A stretch of 64,000 bases of DNA. Origin: an uncultured Clostridia bacterium (lineage in GTDB: Bacteria > Bacillota > Clostridia > Oscillospirales > Acutalibacteraceae). Shown here piece after piece: positions 32,027 through 39,912 of the stretch (within the stretch, counting starts at the first letter, position 1; every line of letters starts with the position of its first letter). The translations under genes were made by a program, and so were the position numbers. The notes under the pieces were generated by a model that had not been told where the DNA came from, made no database searches, and saw only the letters and a program-made list of their open reading frames with translations. Location of the stretch: assembly GCA_947630285.1 (NCBI GenBank), contig CANRHD010000011.1, positions 1-64,000 of the forward strand, in the 5' to 3' direction.

Positions 32027-33784
32027 ATGGTTTTCAGTTTGCACCCTACGCCGCAGTTTGAGAGGGAGGACTATATCTCCCTCAACGGCGAATGGGATTT
32101 CGGCTTGAGCAAAGCCGTTCCGGGCGTCTTTAAGTTTTCCCAAAATGAGGAGAGGGCCCGTAACATTCAAAAAAAGGCAAGCTATCCCAAAAAAATAACG
32201 GTGCCCTTTTGCATAGAGAGCAGGCTTTCGGGCATAGGCTATACGGGCTTTGTAAACCTTGTGTGGTACAGAAAGACGGTTTCGCTCTCGCCGCTCGGCA
32301 GGCGGACGGTTCTGCACATAGGCGCCGCCGACTACCTTACAAGCGTCATTGTAAACGGCAGATATATAGGCCGTCACAGGGGCGGCTACACTTCGTTTTC
32401 CTTTGACATTACAAGCGCCGTAACGGACGGCGAAAACGAGATATTTATACTCTGCGAGGACGACTGCAAAAACCGCTTCGTTCCGAGGGGAAAGCAGTCG
32501 GAAAGGCTTAAGAGCCACGGCTGTGATTACACTCGCACCACGGGAATATGGCAGAGCGTATATATTGAATACACGCCCGAAAATTACATAGCGGATTTCA
32601 GGCTTTATCCCGATGCGGAAAACTCACAGCTTGGCATAGAGCTTGAATTGGGCGGCAAAAATAATGCACAGGAGCTTCGGGCGGAGGCGTTTTTCGAGGG
32701 CAGGTCCGTCGGCAAGGCTTCGGCAAAGACGGCAGAAAACGGAAAGGCCGAGCTTGTTCTGAAGCTTGACGAAACGCATATCTGGCAGCCTGGCAAAGGT
32801 GAGCTTTATGACCTTGAGCTTCAATACGGGGACGACAGAGTTAAGTCGTACTTCGGCCTTCGCAATGTTTCTGTTGACGGCTATAAGTTCCTTGTAAACG
32901 GCAAGAGCGTTTTTCAGCGTCTCGTGCTTGACCAGGGCTTTTACAAAGACGGCATTTACACCGCCGCAGACGACGGGGAAATTAAACGGGATATTGAGCT
33001 TGCCATGTCCCTGGGCTTTAACGGCGCAAGGCTTCATCAAAAGGTGTTTGACCCGAGGTATCTTTATTACTGCGATATTTTGGGGTATCTTGTGTGGGGA
33101 GAATACGCAAGCTGGGGCTTTGATATTTCCTCTAAATTCGGCGTGCAGTTTTTTGCAAACGAATGGAGAGAGGCCGTAAAGCGTGACTTTAACCACCCGT
33201 CAATAATAGGCTGGTGTCCGTTTAACGAAACCTGGGATTATAAAAAGAGGCCGCAATACGACAAGCTTATAAGCTATATTTACGAATTGACCAAACAGCT
33301 CGATCCCACCCGTCCGTGCATTGATACAAGCGGAAATTATCATGTTAAGACCGATATTTACGACATACACGATTATAACGGCGATGTGGAGTTCTTTAAG
33401 CACAATTTCGACAAGTTTTCCGAGGGCGGCGAGCTTTACGAGCATGTTTTGGTTGACAATCCGGGCAGGCAGAAGTATCCCGGCGGTATTCCGGTAATGG
33501 TAAGCGAGTACGGCGGAATTAAATGGGAGACCGATCCCGATTTTAAGTCCTGGGGCTACGGCGAGAGCGTCAATACTCCCGAAGAATTTGCCGAAAGGTA
33601 CTGCGGACTTACCGATGCGCTGATAAACAACAAAAATATGTGCGGCTTTTGCTACACCCAGCTTTACGATATAGAGCAGGAGCAAAACGGGCTTTTCACC
33701 TACGCAAGGGAAAAGAAATTTTCCGATGAAATTTACGCAAAAATTAAAGCCTCAAACACGCAGGAAGCCGCAATAGAAAAATAA
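32027..33784 (+). CDS. Glycoside hydrolase family 2 (beta-galactosidase/beta-glucuronidase type)
   Basis: 585 aa, cytosolic, without a signal peptide. The sugar-binding jelly-roll domain (about 1-180, SLNGEWDFG near residue 18) is followed by an immunoglobulin-like domain and the TIM barrel. The acid/base Glu is in HPSIIGWCPFNETWDYKKR and the nucleophile Glu in VMVSEYGGIKWE. The barrel motif GFNGARLHQKVFDPRYLYYCD is typical of GH2. The length fits beta-glucuronidase-like members. It is the last gene of the transporter operon and ends in a strong bidirectional terminator. Glucuronidase activity would fit the glucuronate isomerase gene at 45.8 kb, but galactosidase is equally possible from sequence. 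Confidence 0.9.
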   Translation: MVFSLHPTPQFEREDYISLNGEWDFGLSKAVPGVFKFSQNEERARNIQKKASYPKKITVPFCIESRLSGIGYTGFVNLVWYRKTVSLSPLGRRTVLHIGAADYLTSVIVNGRYIGRHRGGYTSFSFDITSAVTDGENEIFILCEDDCKNRFVPRGKQSERLKSHGCDYTRTTGIWQSVYIEYTPENYIADFRLYPDAENSQLGIELELGGKNNAQELRAEAFFEGRSVGKASAKTAENGKAELVLKLDETHIWQPGKGELYDLELQYGDDRVKSYFGLRNVSVDGYKFLVNGKSVFQRLVLDQGFYKDGIYTAADDGEIKRDIELAMSLGFNGARLHQKVFDPRYLYYCDILGYLVWGEYASWGFDISSKFGVQFFANEWREAVKRDFNHPSIIGWCPFNETWDYKKRPQYDKLISYIYELTKQLDPTRPCIDTSGNYHVKTDIYDIHDYNGDVEFFKHNFDKFSEGGELYEHVLVDNPGRQKYPGGIPVMVSEYGGIKWETDPDFKSWGYGESVNTPEEFAERYCGLTDALINNKNMCGFCYTQLYDIEQEQNGLFTYAREKKFSDEIYAKIKASNTQEAAIEK

Positions 33785-33797
33785 TTTCGCATAGAAT

Positions 33798-33832
33798 AAG
33801 ACCGCCGTATTTTTACAGCGGTCTTTATTTTT
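33798..33832. terminator. Bidirectional terminator
   Basis: AAGACCGC and GCGGTCTT form an 8-bp stem around a 12-nt loop, followed by TATTTTTA on the plus strand. It separates the GH2 gene from the convergent GGGtGRT operon. Confidence 0.75.
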
Positions 33833-33875
33833 ACTGTTTAATTGTGCAAAACAATATTCAAAAGAATTTATTGCC

Positions 33876-34877
33876 TTACGCTTTCATAGCCTCTTCAACC
33901 GCAACGGCAACTGCAACGGTAGCGCCAACCATCGGGTTGTTGCCCATACCGATAAGTCCCATCATCTCAACATGGGCGGGAACGGAAGAAGAACCTGCAA
34001 ACTGTGCGTCGGAGTGCATTCTTCCCATTGTGTCGGTTAAGCCGTAGCTTGAGGGGCCAGCCGCCATATTGTCGGGATGAAGAGTACGGCCTGTACCGCC
34101 GCCGGAAGCAACGGAGAAGTAGTTTACGCCGTTTTCAACGCACCACTTTTTGTATGTGCCTGCAACGGGGTGCTGGAACCTTGTGGGGTTGGTTGAGTTG
34201 CCCGTGATAGATACGCCGACATTCTCAAGCTTCATTATCGCAACGCCCTCGGGAACATTGTCCGCACCGTAGCATTTAACCTCTGCCCTGGGGCCGTTTG
34301 AGAAAGGCTTTTCCTCTGTAACGGTGACAGTCTCTGTATAGGGGTCAAAAACAGTTTCGCAGTATGTGAAGCCGTTAATTCTTGAAATAATATAAGCCGC
34401 ATCTTTGCCCAGTCCGTTAAGGATAACCCTTAATTTGTTCTTGCGGACCTTGTTGGCGTTAAGGGCGATTTTAATTGCGCCCTCCGCCGCCGCAAAGCTC
34501 TCGTGACCAGCAAGGAAGCAGAAGCACTCCGTCTCCTCGGAAAGGAGCATTTTGCCGAGATTGCCGTGGCCGAGACCGACCTTTCTGTTCTCGGCAACCG
34601 AGCCGGGAATACAGAAGCTCTGAAGCCCTACGCCGATAGCGGCGGCGGCGTCAGCGGCCTTGGTACAGCCGGATTTGATTGCGATAGCTGCGCCTACGGT
34701 ATAAGCCCATTTGGCATTTTCAAAGCATATGGGCTGAGTCTCCTGAACAATAGTATATGGATCTATGCCTTTTTCTTCGCAAATCTTCTTACAATCATCA
34801 ATAGAAGAAATGCCGTATTCTTTAAGAGTTGCGAGGATTTTAGCCTCTCGTCTTTCATAACCTTCAAACTGTGCCAT
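33876..34877 (-). CDS. GGGtGRT protein (uncharacterised family)
   Basis: 333 aa. The C-terminal third contains SGGGTGRTLHPDNMAAGPSS, the motif that names this family, followed by YGLTDTMGRMHSDAQFAGSS and a repetitive VGATVAVAVAVEEAMKA end. A central glycine-rich segment with AGHESFAAAEGAIKIALN is present. There is no signal peptide; function is unknown. In many Clostridia it is next to an iron-sulfur scaffold-like gene, as here (20 nt downstream of 34898-35593), so a role in Fe-S or metal handling is inferred. A strong GGGAGGA ribosome binding site precedes the ATG, which suggests high expression. Confidence 0.88.
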   Translation of the reverse strand: MAQFEGYERREAKILATLKEYGISSIDDCKKICEEKGIDPYTIVQETQPICFENAKWAYTVGAAIAIKSGCTKAADAAAAIGVGLQSFCIPGSVAENRKVGLGHGNLGKMLLSEETECFCFLAGHESFAAAEGAIKIALNANKVRKNKLRVILNGLGKDAAYIISRINGFTYCETVFDPYTETVTVTEEKPFSNGPRAEVKCYGADNVPEGVAIMKLENVGVSITGNSTNPTRFQHPVAGTYKKWCVENGVNYFSVASGGGTGRTLHPDNMAAGPSSYGLTDTMGRMHSDAQFAGSSSVPAHVEMMGLIGMGNNPMVGATVAVAVAVEEAMKA

Positions 34878-34897
34878 TGTGAAAAATCCTCCCTTTC

Positions 34898-35593
34898 TTA
34901 TTCTTTTCTCGGATCTATATATTTTACGGCTTCGTTAAATCTGCCATATGTTCCGATCGACTTTTCGTATGCTTCGTTGGGCTCCATACCCTGCTTGATG
35001 AAATCCGTCATCTTGCCGAGGGAAACGAACTCGTAACCGATTACCTCATCGTTTTCGTCAAGAGCCATTCTTGTGCAGTAGCCCTCGGTCATCTCAAGGT
35101 AACGAACACCCTTGGACTTTGTACCGTACATAGTGCCTACCATTGAACGGTAACCCTTTCCGAGGTCCTCCATACCTGCGCCGATAACGAGTCCGTCGTC
35201 GGAAAACGCAGATTGTGTACGGCCGTAGACTATCTGTAAAAACAATTCTCTCATTGCGGTGTTGATAGCGTCGCAAACGAGGTCGGTGTTAAGCGCCTCA
35301 AGTATTGTTTTGCCGGGGAGGATTTCCGCCGCCATAGCTGCGGAGTGCGTCATACCCGAACAGCCTATTGTTTCAACAAGAGCCTCCTCGATAACGCCGT
35401 TTTTAACATTGAGAGAAAGCTTGCAGCCGCCCTGCTGGGGAGCGCACCAGCCGATGCCGTGTGTATATCCCGAAATGTCGGTAATCTGCTTGGAAGCAAC
35501 CCATTTGCCCTCTTCGGGAATGGGAGCCGGGTCATGATGGGGACCCTTTTTAACACAGCACATATTTTCTACTTCATGTGAATAGTTAATCAT
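34898..35593 (-). CDS. NifU/IscU-like iron-sulfur scaffold protein, partner of GGGtGRT
   Basis: 231 aa. The middle of the protein resembles the IscU/NifU N-terminal fold: GCKLSLNVKNGVIEEALVET, then IGCSGMTHSAAMAAEILPGK, and LVCDAINTAMRELFLQIVYG. Three Cys in these segments occupy the usual ligand region, but spacing differs from canonical IscU, and the N-terminus adds a C-C-x-x-K-x-x-x-H-H-D stretch and the C-terminus about 90 extra residues. It is probably a specialised scaffold rather than the general assembly protein. It is the first gene of a two-gene operon with GGGtGRT, behind a consensus promoter within an inverted repeat. Confidence 0.82.
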   Translation of the reverse strand: MINYSHEVENMCCVKKGPHHDPAPIPEEGKWVASKQITDISGYTHGIGWCAPQQGGCKLSLNVKNGVIEEALVETIGCSGMTHSAAMAAEILPGKTILEALNTDLVCDAINTAMRELFLQIVYGRTQSAFSDDGLVIGAGMEDLGKGYRSMVGTMYGTKSKGVRYLEMTEGYCTRMALDENDEVIGYEFVSLGKMTDFIKQGMEPNEAYEKSIGTYGRFNEAVKYIDPRKE

Positions 35594-35610
35594 AAAATAT
35601 TAACTCCTTT

Positions 35611-35667
35611 CCTATTGATAAAATTACCTTAATTATTATACAAGTTTGTCAATTAATTATCAATAGG
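35611..35667. promoter_or_regulatory. Long inverted repeat around the scaffold/GGGtGRT promoter
   Basis: CCTATTGATAA at 35611-35621 and TTATCAATAGG at 35657-35667 are perfect 11-bp inverted copies 35 nt apart. The right arm covers the -35 box; the left arm lies in the 5' leader just upstream of the AGGAAAGGAG ribosome binding site. This suggests an operator pair. Confidence 0.6.
35635..35663 (-). promoter_or_regulatory. Promoter of the scaffold/GGGtGRT operon
   Basis: On the minus strand TTGATA and TATAAT are 17 nt apart, 42 bases before the ATG at 35593. Confidence 0.75.
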
Positions 35668-35682
35668 CAATATATAATTAAA

Positions 35683-35931
35683 TCAGAAATTTTGTAATGT
35701 TTTTTTGTGATAAATGCGGTTTTGCGACTTGTTTGTATAATAATTTTCAAGAATTTCGGCGGTGTTTCTGACATCTCTTCGCATTTCGTACAGACAGCAG
35801 AGATTTCTGTTTGCAGTGTGCTTCTTGGTACCCGTAAGAGCTTTTGACCTCTCCCTGAGCGCCTCGATTTGCCTTGTCAGCCTTGCTTCGTCCTCCCTGT
35901 ATGTTTTTGCTAAATCCTTTAATGTTGTCAT
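35683..35931 (-). CDS. Small basic coiled-coil protein of unknown function
   Basis: 82 aa. Residues 5-65 are predicted to be two helices with heptad-like spacing (AKTYREDEARLTRQIEALRE, then NLCCLYEMRRDVRNTAEILE). The C-terminus is basic. It has a promoter (35972-36000) and an AAAGGA sequence 11 nt before the ATG, so it is probably translated. No family recognised. It is divided from the GGGtGRT operon only by that operon's upstream control region, and both run leftward. Confidence 0.6.
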   Translation of the reverse strand: MTTLKDLAKTYREDEARLTRQIEALRERSKALTGTKKHTANRNLCCLYEMRRDVRNTAEILENYYTNKSQNRIYHKKTLQNF

Positions 35932-35971
35932 TGTTTTTTATATCCTTTCATTACATCTGCCGGCATTTTCA

Positions 35972-36000
35972 ATTATAGTAATTTTTATAAAACAAGGCAA
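35972..36000 (-). promoter_or_regulatory. Promoter of the small gene 35683-35931
   Basis: On the minus strand TTGCCT and TATAAT are 17 nt apart. Confidence 0.5.
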
Positions 36001-36018
36001 CAAATGTAAAAAGGCATT

Positions 36019-36053
36019 GTACCGTTAAAGGTACTTTGTTACTTTTCGTAACA
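36019..36053. other. Two adjacent short hairpins
   Basis: GTACC-GTTAAA-GGTAC (36019-36034) and TGTTAC-TTTTC-GTAACA (36037-36053) lie side by side just upstream of the -35 of the small gene. They could be operator sites or remnants of a terminator; the rest of 35932-36139 shows nothing else. Confidence 0.35.
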
Positions 36054-36139
36054 TTTTTTAAAAAACAATTTCCTTATTTTTCCCGTTTTATCGGTAAAAT
36101 TGACTTGAAGCTTTATTTTTATTTAAAATTAATTCAGCG

Positions 36140-36388
36140 TGTAGAAAAAGTATGTTTCACTTGGCAATATGCACAAAAGGAGTAAGATTATGGTGAACCC
36201 CATGCGTGGGTTCCCCACCGAAAAACAGTCCACCGGACTGTTTTTCGCCCCTCCTGCGCTTTTTGAAGTGTAAGTTTTTCGCAGTCTGCGGACTGCGCCG
36301 AGGGCTTTGCCCCTCGACCCCACCGCCTTTTGTAAAAGGCGGGCGAAAACTTTTGGATATTTTGCTATCGCAAAACAGTTTATCGACA
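36140..36388 (+). repeat. Multi-hairpin dispersed repeat, copy C (complete, 249 bp)
   Basis: Complete copy from TGTAGAAAAAGT to the reverse complement of TGTCGATAAACT. Hairpins in order: GAACCC/GGGTTC (36193-36216), AACAGTC/GACTGTT (36225-36243), GCAGTCTGCGGACTGC (36280-36296), CGAGGG/CCCTCG region (36298-36318), CCGCCTTTTGTAAAAGGCGG (36322-36341). The flanks AATTAATTCAGC and GCTGAATTAATT are a perfect 12-bp inverted repeat outside the element. Confidence 0.85.
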
Positions 36389-36428
36389 AGCTGAATTAAT
36401 TATACATTATTGAAAGAAAGATAAAAAT

Positions 36429-36457
36429 TATGGGGAACCCCGTAAGGGTTCCCCATA
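36429..36457 (-). terminator. Terminator of trpS
   Basis: TATGGGGAACCC and GGGTTCCCCATA make a 12-bp perfect stem with a 5-nt loop; leftward it continues into ATTTTTAT. Its stem sequence resembles the first hairpin of the dispersed repeat. Confidence 0.8.
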
Positions 36458-36467
36458 GTGTTTTTTA

Positions 36468-37472
36468 TTATTTTGCCTGGACAAAGCCTATCTTTTTCAT
36501 AACCTTTTTAAGCGTTACGCCGGCCCGTCTGCTCGCCTTTTCGGCGCCTGCAACGGCACATTCCATAAGGTACGCTTTGTCGTTTATCAGCCTTGTGTAC
36601 TCCTGCTTTAAGGGCCTAAGCTCCTCGACGACCGCTTCGCCGACCGCATTTTTAAAATCGCCGTAGCCCCTGCCGTCAAACTCTCTTTCTATCTCCTGCA
36701 TATTCTTTCCCGTACAGCAGGAATATATGCTCATAAGGTTATTGACCCCGTCCTTACCCTCGGCATAGCGAACCTTTGCCTCGCTGTCGGTAATGGCGGA
36801 TTTAATCTTCTTCATAATTACATTGTCGTCGTCAAGTATAGAGATAAACGCCTTTGCGTTGGCGTCCGATTTGCTCATCTTCTTTGCAGGCTCCTGAAGG
36901 GACTTGATATTTGCGCCGACCTCGCCTATAAAGGGTTCGGGGATTTTAAAGCTGTTGCCGTAAATTCCGTTAAAGCGCTCGGCAATATCCCTTGTAATTT
37001 CAAGATGCTGTTTCTGATCTGCGCCTATCGGCACATAATCCGTCTGATAGAGCAAAATATCCGCCGCCATAAGCACGGGATAGGCAAAAAGCCCTACATT
37101 GACATTGTCCGAATGTTTCTCGCTCTTGTCCTTAAACTGGGTCATTCTCGAAGCCTCGCCGAACTGCGTATAACATTCAAGTATCCACGCAAGCTGACCG
37201 TGTTCTGGCACCATACTCTGAATAAATATTGTATTCTTTTCGCAGTCCAGACCGAGCGCCAGCAAAAGCGCATACAATTCAAGGCTCCGTCTCCTTAAAT
37301 CCTCCGGCTTCGGGCGTACTGTAATAGAGTGGAGATCCGCCACCGCAAAAAGGCAATCGTAATCCCCGGACATTTTCTTCCAGTTTTTAAAAGCGCCCAG
37401 ATAATTGCCGAGCGTGGGCGTACCCGTGGGCTGTATAAAGCTTAATACCGTCTTTTTTTCCTGATTTTCCAT
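36468..37472 (-). CDS. trpS: Tryptophanyl-tRNA synthetase
   Basis: 334 aa class I synthetase. The HIGH-equivalent PTGTPTLGNYLGAFKNW is at residues 16-32, and the KMSKS loop is AKKMSKSDANAK near 200. QSMVPEHGQLAWILEC and TDYVPIGADQKQHLEITRDIA are family signatures. I start at the ATG at 37472, which has GGAGA 7 nt upstream and gives the standard length; the frame is open 21 codons further. It follows the CorC-like gene by 16 nt and is probably cotranscribed. No T-box leader is visible. Confidence 0.95.
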   Translation of the reverse strand: MENQEKKTVLSFIQPTGTPTLGNYLGAFKNWKKMSGDYDCLFAVADLHSITVRPKPEDLRRRSLELYALLLALGLDCEKNTIFIQSMVPEHGQLAWILECYTQFGEASRMTQFKDKSEKHSDNVNVGLFAYPVLMAADILLYQTDYVPIGADQKQHLEITRDIAERFNGIYGNSFKIPEPFIGEVGANIKSLQEPAKKMSKSDANAKAFISILDDDNVIMKKIKSAITDSEAKVRYAEGKDGVNNLMSIYSCCTGKNMQEIEREFDGRGYGDFKNAVGEAVVEELRPLKQEYTRLINDKAYLMECAVAGAEKASRRAGVTLKKVMKKIGFVQAK

Positions 37473-37488
37473 TTCACATTCTCCGTTG

Positions 37489-38847
37489 TTATTGGGCGTC
37501 GGTTTCTTCCTGCGCCTTGGCCGGAAGAAGCTCAACCTTGACCTTGCCTATTCTGCGTTCCTCTACATTCAAAACAGTAAACCTGATATTCTCGTACTCC
37601 GCAACATCTTCCTCGCCGTTTTCGGTGGGCAGATAGCCCAAAAGGCTTATTATAAAGCCGCCGAGGGTATCGTAATCGCCGTCCGGAATTTTAATGCCGA
37701 GCTGTTCCTCAACCTCCTCAATATCGGTTATACCGTCAATGGTAAAGGTAGTTTCGTCAATCCTTGAAATTTCCTCATCTTCGTTGTCGTATTCGTCCTG
37801 AATGTTGCCGACTATGGCCTCTATAACATCTTCAAGCGTAACTATGCCCGCCGTGCCGCCGTATTCGTCTACAACGACAGCCATCTGCACATGCTTTTCA
37901 AGCATCTGCGTTAAAAGCTCGGAGCATTGCTTGGTCTCCGGCACATAATACGCCTCTCTCATAAAGTCCTTGATAGACTTCGTCTTGGGTAAATTTGTAC
38001 CCACATATTTAAGCAAGTCCTTAACATAGACTATACCTACGATATTGTCCTGATCCTCTTTATATACGGGTATTCTCGAATATCCGAACTCTATGGACTT
38101 GTCAATGACATCGGAAAGCTGTTCGTCGATGTCAACACATTCTATATCGGTTCTGTGCGTCATTATATCCGCAACATCCATATCGTCAAATTCAAAGATA
38201 TTATTTATCATTTCCTTTTGGACATCTTCGATAACGCCCTTTTCCTGGCCGACATCAACCATCATTCTGATTTCTTCCTCGGTTACAATATCCTCGTCGG
38301 CGTTCGGGTCGATGCCGAAGATACGCACAATTCCGTTGGTAGACGCAGAAAGCAGCTTTACAAACGGCCTTGCTGTTTTATTTACAAAAAGCAAAACGGG
38401 CACAACGGTAAAGGAAACCTTTTCGGGGGCGTGCATGGCAATTTTTTTAGGCGTAAGCTCGCCCAAAACGAGCGAGAAATACGACATTATTACAGTAATC
38501 AAAACGGTTGACAATGCGCTGATAACGCCCAAGGGGATAACGCTTACCACCGAAGTCCGGGCAAGCCTTTCGGTGAGCATATCCGCAAAGCTCTGCGAAG
38601 CCGTGGCGCTTGTCAAAAAGCCTGCAAGGGTAACGCCGATTTGTATTGTGGACAAAAATCCGCTTGAGTCCTTGGTAAGCTTTAAAACCTGAGCGGCCTT
38701 TTTATTTCCCTCTTCGGCCATTTTTTCTATCTTGTTGTCATTGAGAGAAATGATGGCGATTTCGCTCATTGCAAAAAAGGCGTTCACCATAATGAGCAGA
38801 AACAAAATAATAAGTTTAAAAATGATACTCGCAGGGTCAGCGTCCAT
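37489..38847 (-). CDS. Hemolysin C/CorC family (CNNM-CBS) membrane protein
   Basis: 452 aa. An N-terminal CNNM/DUF21 domain with four hydrophobic segments (about 8-200, containing NAFFAMSEIAIISLN and GELTPKKIAMHAPEKV) is followed by a CBS pair (about 225-345, IMTHRTDIECVDIDEQLSDV and AVVVDEYGGTAGIVTLED) and a C-terminal CorC/HlyC domain (about 360-440, DTLGGFIISLLGYLP). Such proteins are linked to Mg/Co efflux or Na/Mg exchange; 'hemolysin' is only a historical name. It has its own promoter, whose -10 lies in a palindrome, and precedes trpS by 16 nt. Confidence 0.92.
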   Translation of the reverse strand: MDADPASIIFKLIILFLLIMVNAFFAMSEIAIISLNDNKIEKMAEEGNKKAAQVLKLTKDSSGFLSTIQIGVTLAGFLTSATASQSFADMLTERLARTSVVSVIPLGVISALSTVLITVIMSYFSLVLGELTPKKIAMHAPEKVSFTVVPVLLFVNKTARPFVKLLSASTNGIVRIFGIDPNADEDIVTEEEIRMMVDVGQEKGVIEDVQKEMINNIFEFDDMDVADIMTHRTDIECVDIDEQLSDVIDKSIEFGYSRIPVYKEDQDNIVGIVYVKDLLKYVGTNLPKTKSIKDFMREAYYVPETKQCSELLTQMLEKHVQMAVVVDEYGGTAGIVTLEDVIEAIVGNIQDEYDNEDEEISRIDETTFTIDGITDIEEVEEQLGIKIPDGDYDTLGGFIISLLGYLPTENGEEDVAEYENIRFTVLNVEERRIGKVKVELLPAKAQEETDAQ

Positions 38848-38877
38848 AAATTATTTTCTCCTTAAAATAAAAATACT

Positions 38878-38894
38878 GATATATTTTATATCAA
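38878..38894. promoter_or_regulatory. Palindrome over the -10 of the CorC-like gene
   Basis: TGATATA-TTT-TATATCA, with 7-bp perfect arms, encloses the TAAAAT -10 sequence. It is AT-rich, so chance is possible, but the placement is that of an operator. Confidence 0.45.
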
Positions 38895-38911
38895 ATCGCA
38901 TATATAGTCAA
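38883..38911 (-). promoter_or_regulatory. Promoter of the CorC-like/trpS genes
   Basis: On the minus strand TTGACT and TAAAAT are 17 nt apart, followed by AAGGAG and the ATG at 38847. Confidence 0.65.
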
Positions 38912-38917
38912 GTATGC

Positions 38918-39904
38918 CTAACTGTAATCGCATACCGCCTTTGAGATATTGAGCAAACACTCGAACCTGTATTCGGGGGCGTTTTTTATAATCAGCCTGT
39001 TGAGATCAAACGCAAGCCCTTTGTTTATTATATACTTTTTAATTTCAAATTCCTGCCTTATTCCCTTTGTGAGATATTTTGAATCTATCAGGTTAAAGCC
39101 GTCAAGCAAAAGGAACACGCCCTGCTGGAATTTCATTAAATCGTTTGTCGGTATGTCAATGAGCTTAGCCCCCGGCGCCAGAGCCGTAAGCGCTTTTTCA
39201 AAGCGTTTAAACTCCTTGATTATATCACGGTTTTTAAGCTCGTCTATAATCTCTTTGGGCGTATTTAAGCCCCTGCCCTTTTTTTGCGATATTTTAGAGA
39301 CTATATCCGTCCTCTGAATGGGATTGATATTAATAATATTGACATTATATCCCGAAAGCCATTCATTAACCTGCTCTATATCTTCGGTAGTGTCGTTATT
39401 TGAAATATCCCTAACCGTATAAATTACAAAATCGTCCTGCGCCGTCTCCCTGCCCTTTAAGGCGAACGAAACCGCAACGAAAAGGCTTTTTGTAAAGTCG
39501 ATAAAAGGACTTAAATCAAGATAGTGTTGTGCAAACGCCGTCATATTATACATTTTATGTATATCGGCTTCACCGTAAAGAAGCCTGTATATATCCATAA
39601 ACTGTTTGTTTGACGAGTACAAATCAAACAGGCTTTTTGAATTAATATTCAGCGCCCTTTCCACCTGCATCGATTTAAGCTCCGCCGCCTTTTTTCTTAA
39701 AAGCGTGGGAATGAGCCGCCTTTCGTATGAAAATATGCGCTCACCCCTGTAATACAGGTTATCGCCCTGTGTAAACGGCAGATAAAGCTGTGTTTCAAAA
39801 TTTTCAAACGAATCTATAAAAATTTCCGAAACATTAAAATTAATGTCGAGGGCGTTTTCGATTTTTTCCACTATCTGCGGTTTAACAATTTCTTCTTTAA
39901 GCAT
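38918..39904 (-). CDS. FRG-domain protein of unknown function
   Basis: 328 aa, soluble. The N-terminal half carries the FRG-domain pattern: NLYYRGERIFSYERRLIPTL (R-G-E and R-x-L-x-P), AFAQHYLDLSPFIDFTKSL in place of the usual A-Q-H-x-G-x-P-T-x-L-L-D-W-T, and AVSFALKG. The C-terminal half (about 170-328) has no family I recognise. FRG proteins have no settled function; some sit in mobile or defence-related loci, but nothing here shows that. It follows a YhhN-family gene by 8 nt, suggesting coexpression. Confidence 0.8.
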   Translation of the reverse strand: MLKEEIVKPQIVEKIENALDINFNVSEIFIDSFENFETQLYLPFTQGDNLYYRGERIFSYERRLIPTLLRKKAAELKSMQVERALNINSKSLFDLYSSNKQFMDIYRLLYGEADIHKMYNMTAFAQHYLDLSPFIDFTKSLFVAVSFALKGRETAQDDFVIYTVRDISNNDTTEDIEQVNEWLSGYNVNIININPIQRTDIVSKISQKKGRGLNTPKEIIDELKNRDIIKEFKRFEKALTALAPGAKLIDIPTNDLMKFQQGVFLLLDGFNLIDSKYLTKGIRQEFEIKKYIINKGLAFDLNRLIIKNAPEYRFECLLNISKAVCDYS

Positions 39905-39912
39905 ATTTTTCC

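Noticed and set aside
35932-36139. Phage or integrase attachment site near the small gene
   Set aside because: No integrase, tRNA end or direct repeat accompanies the hairpins; they are short and AT-rich.
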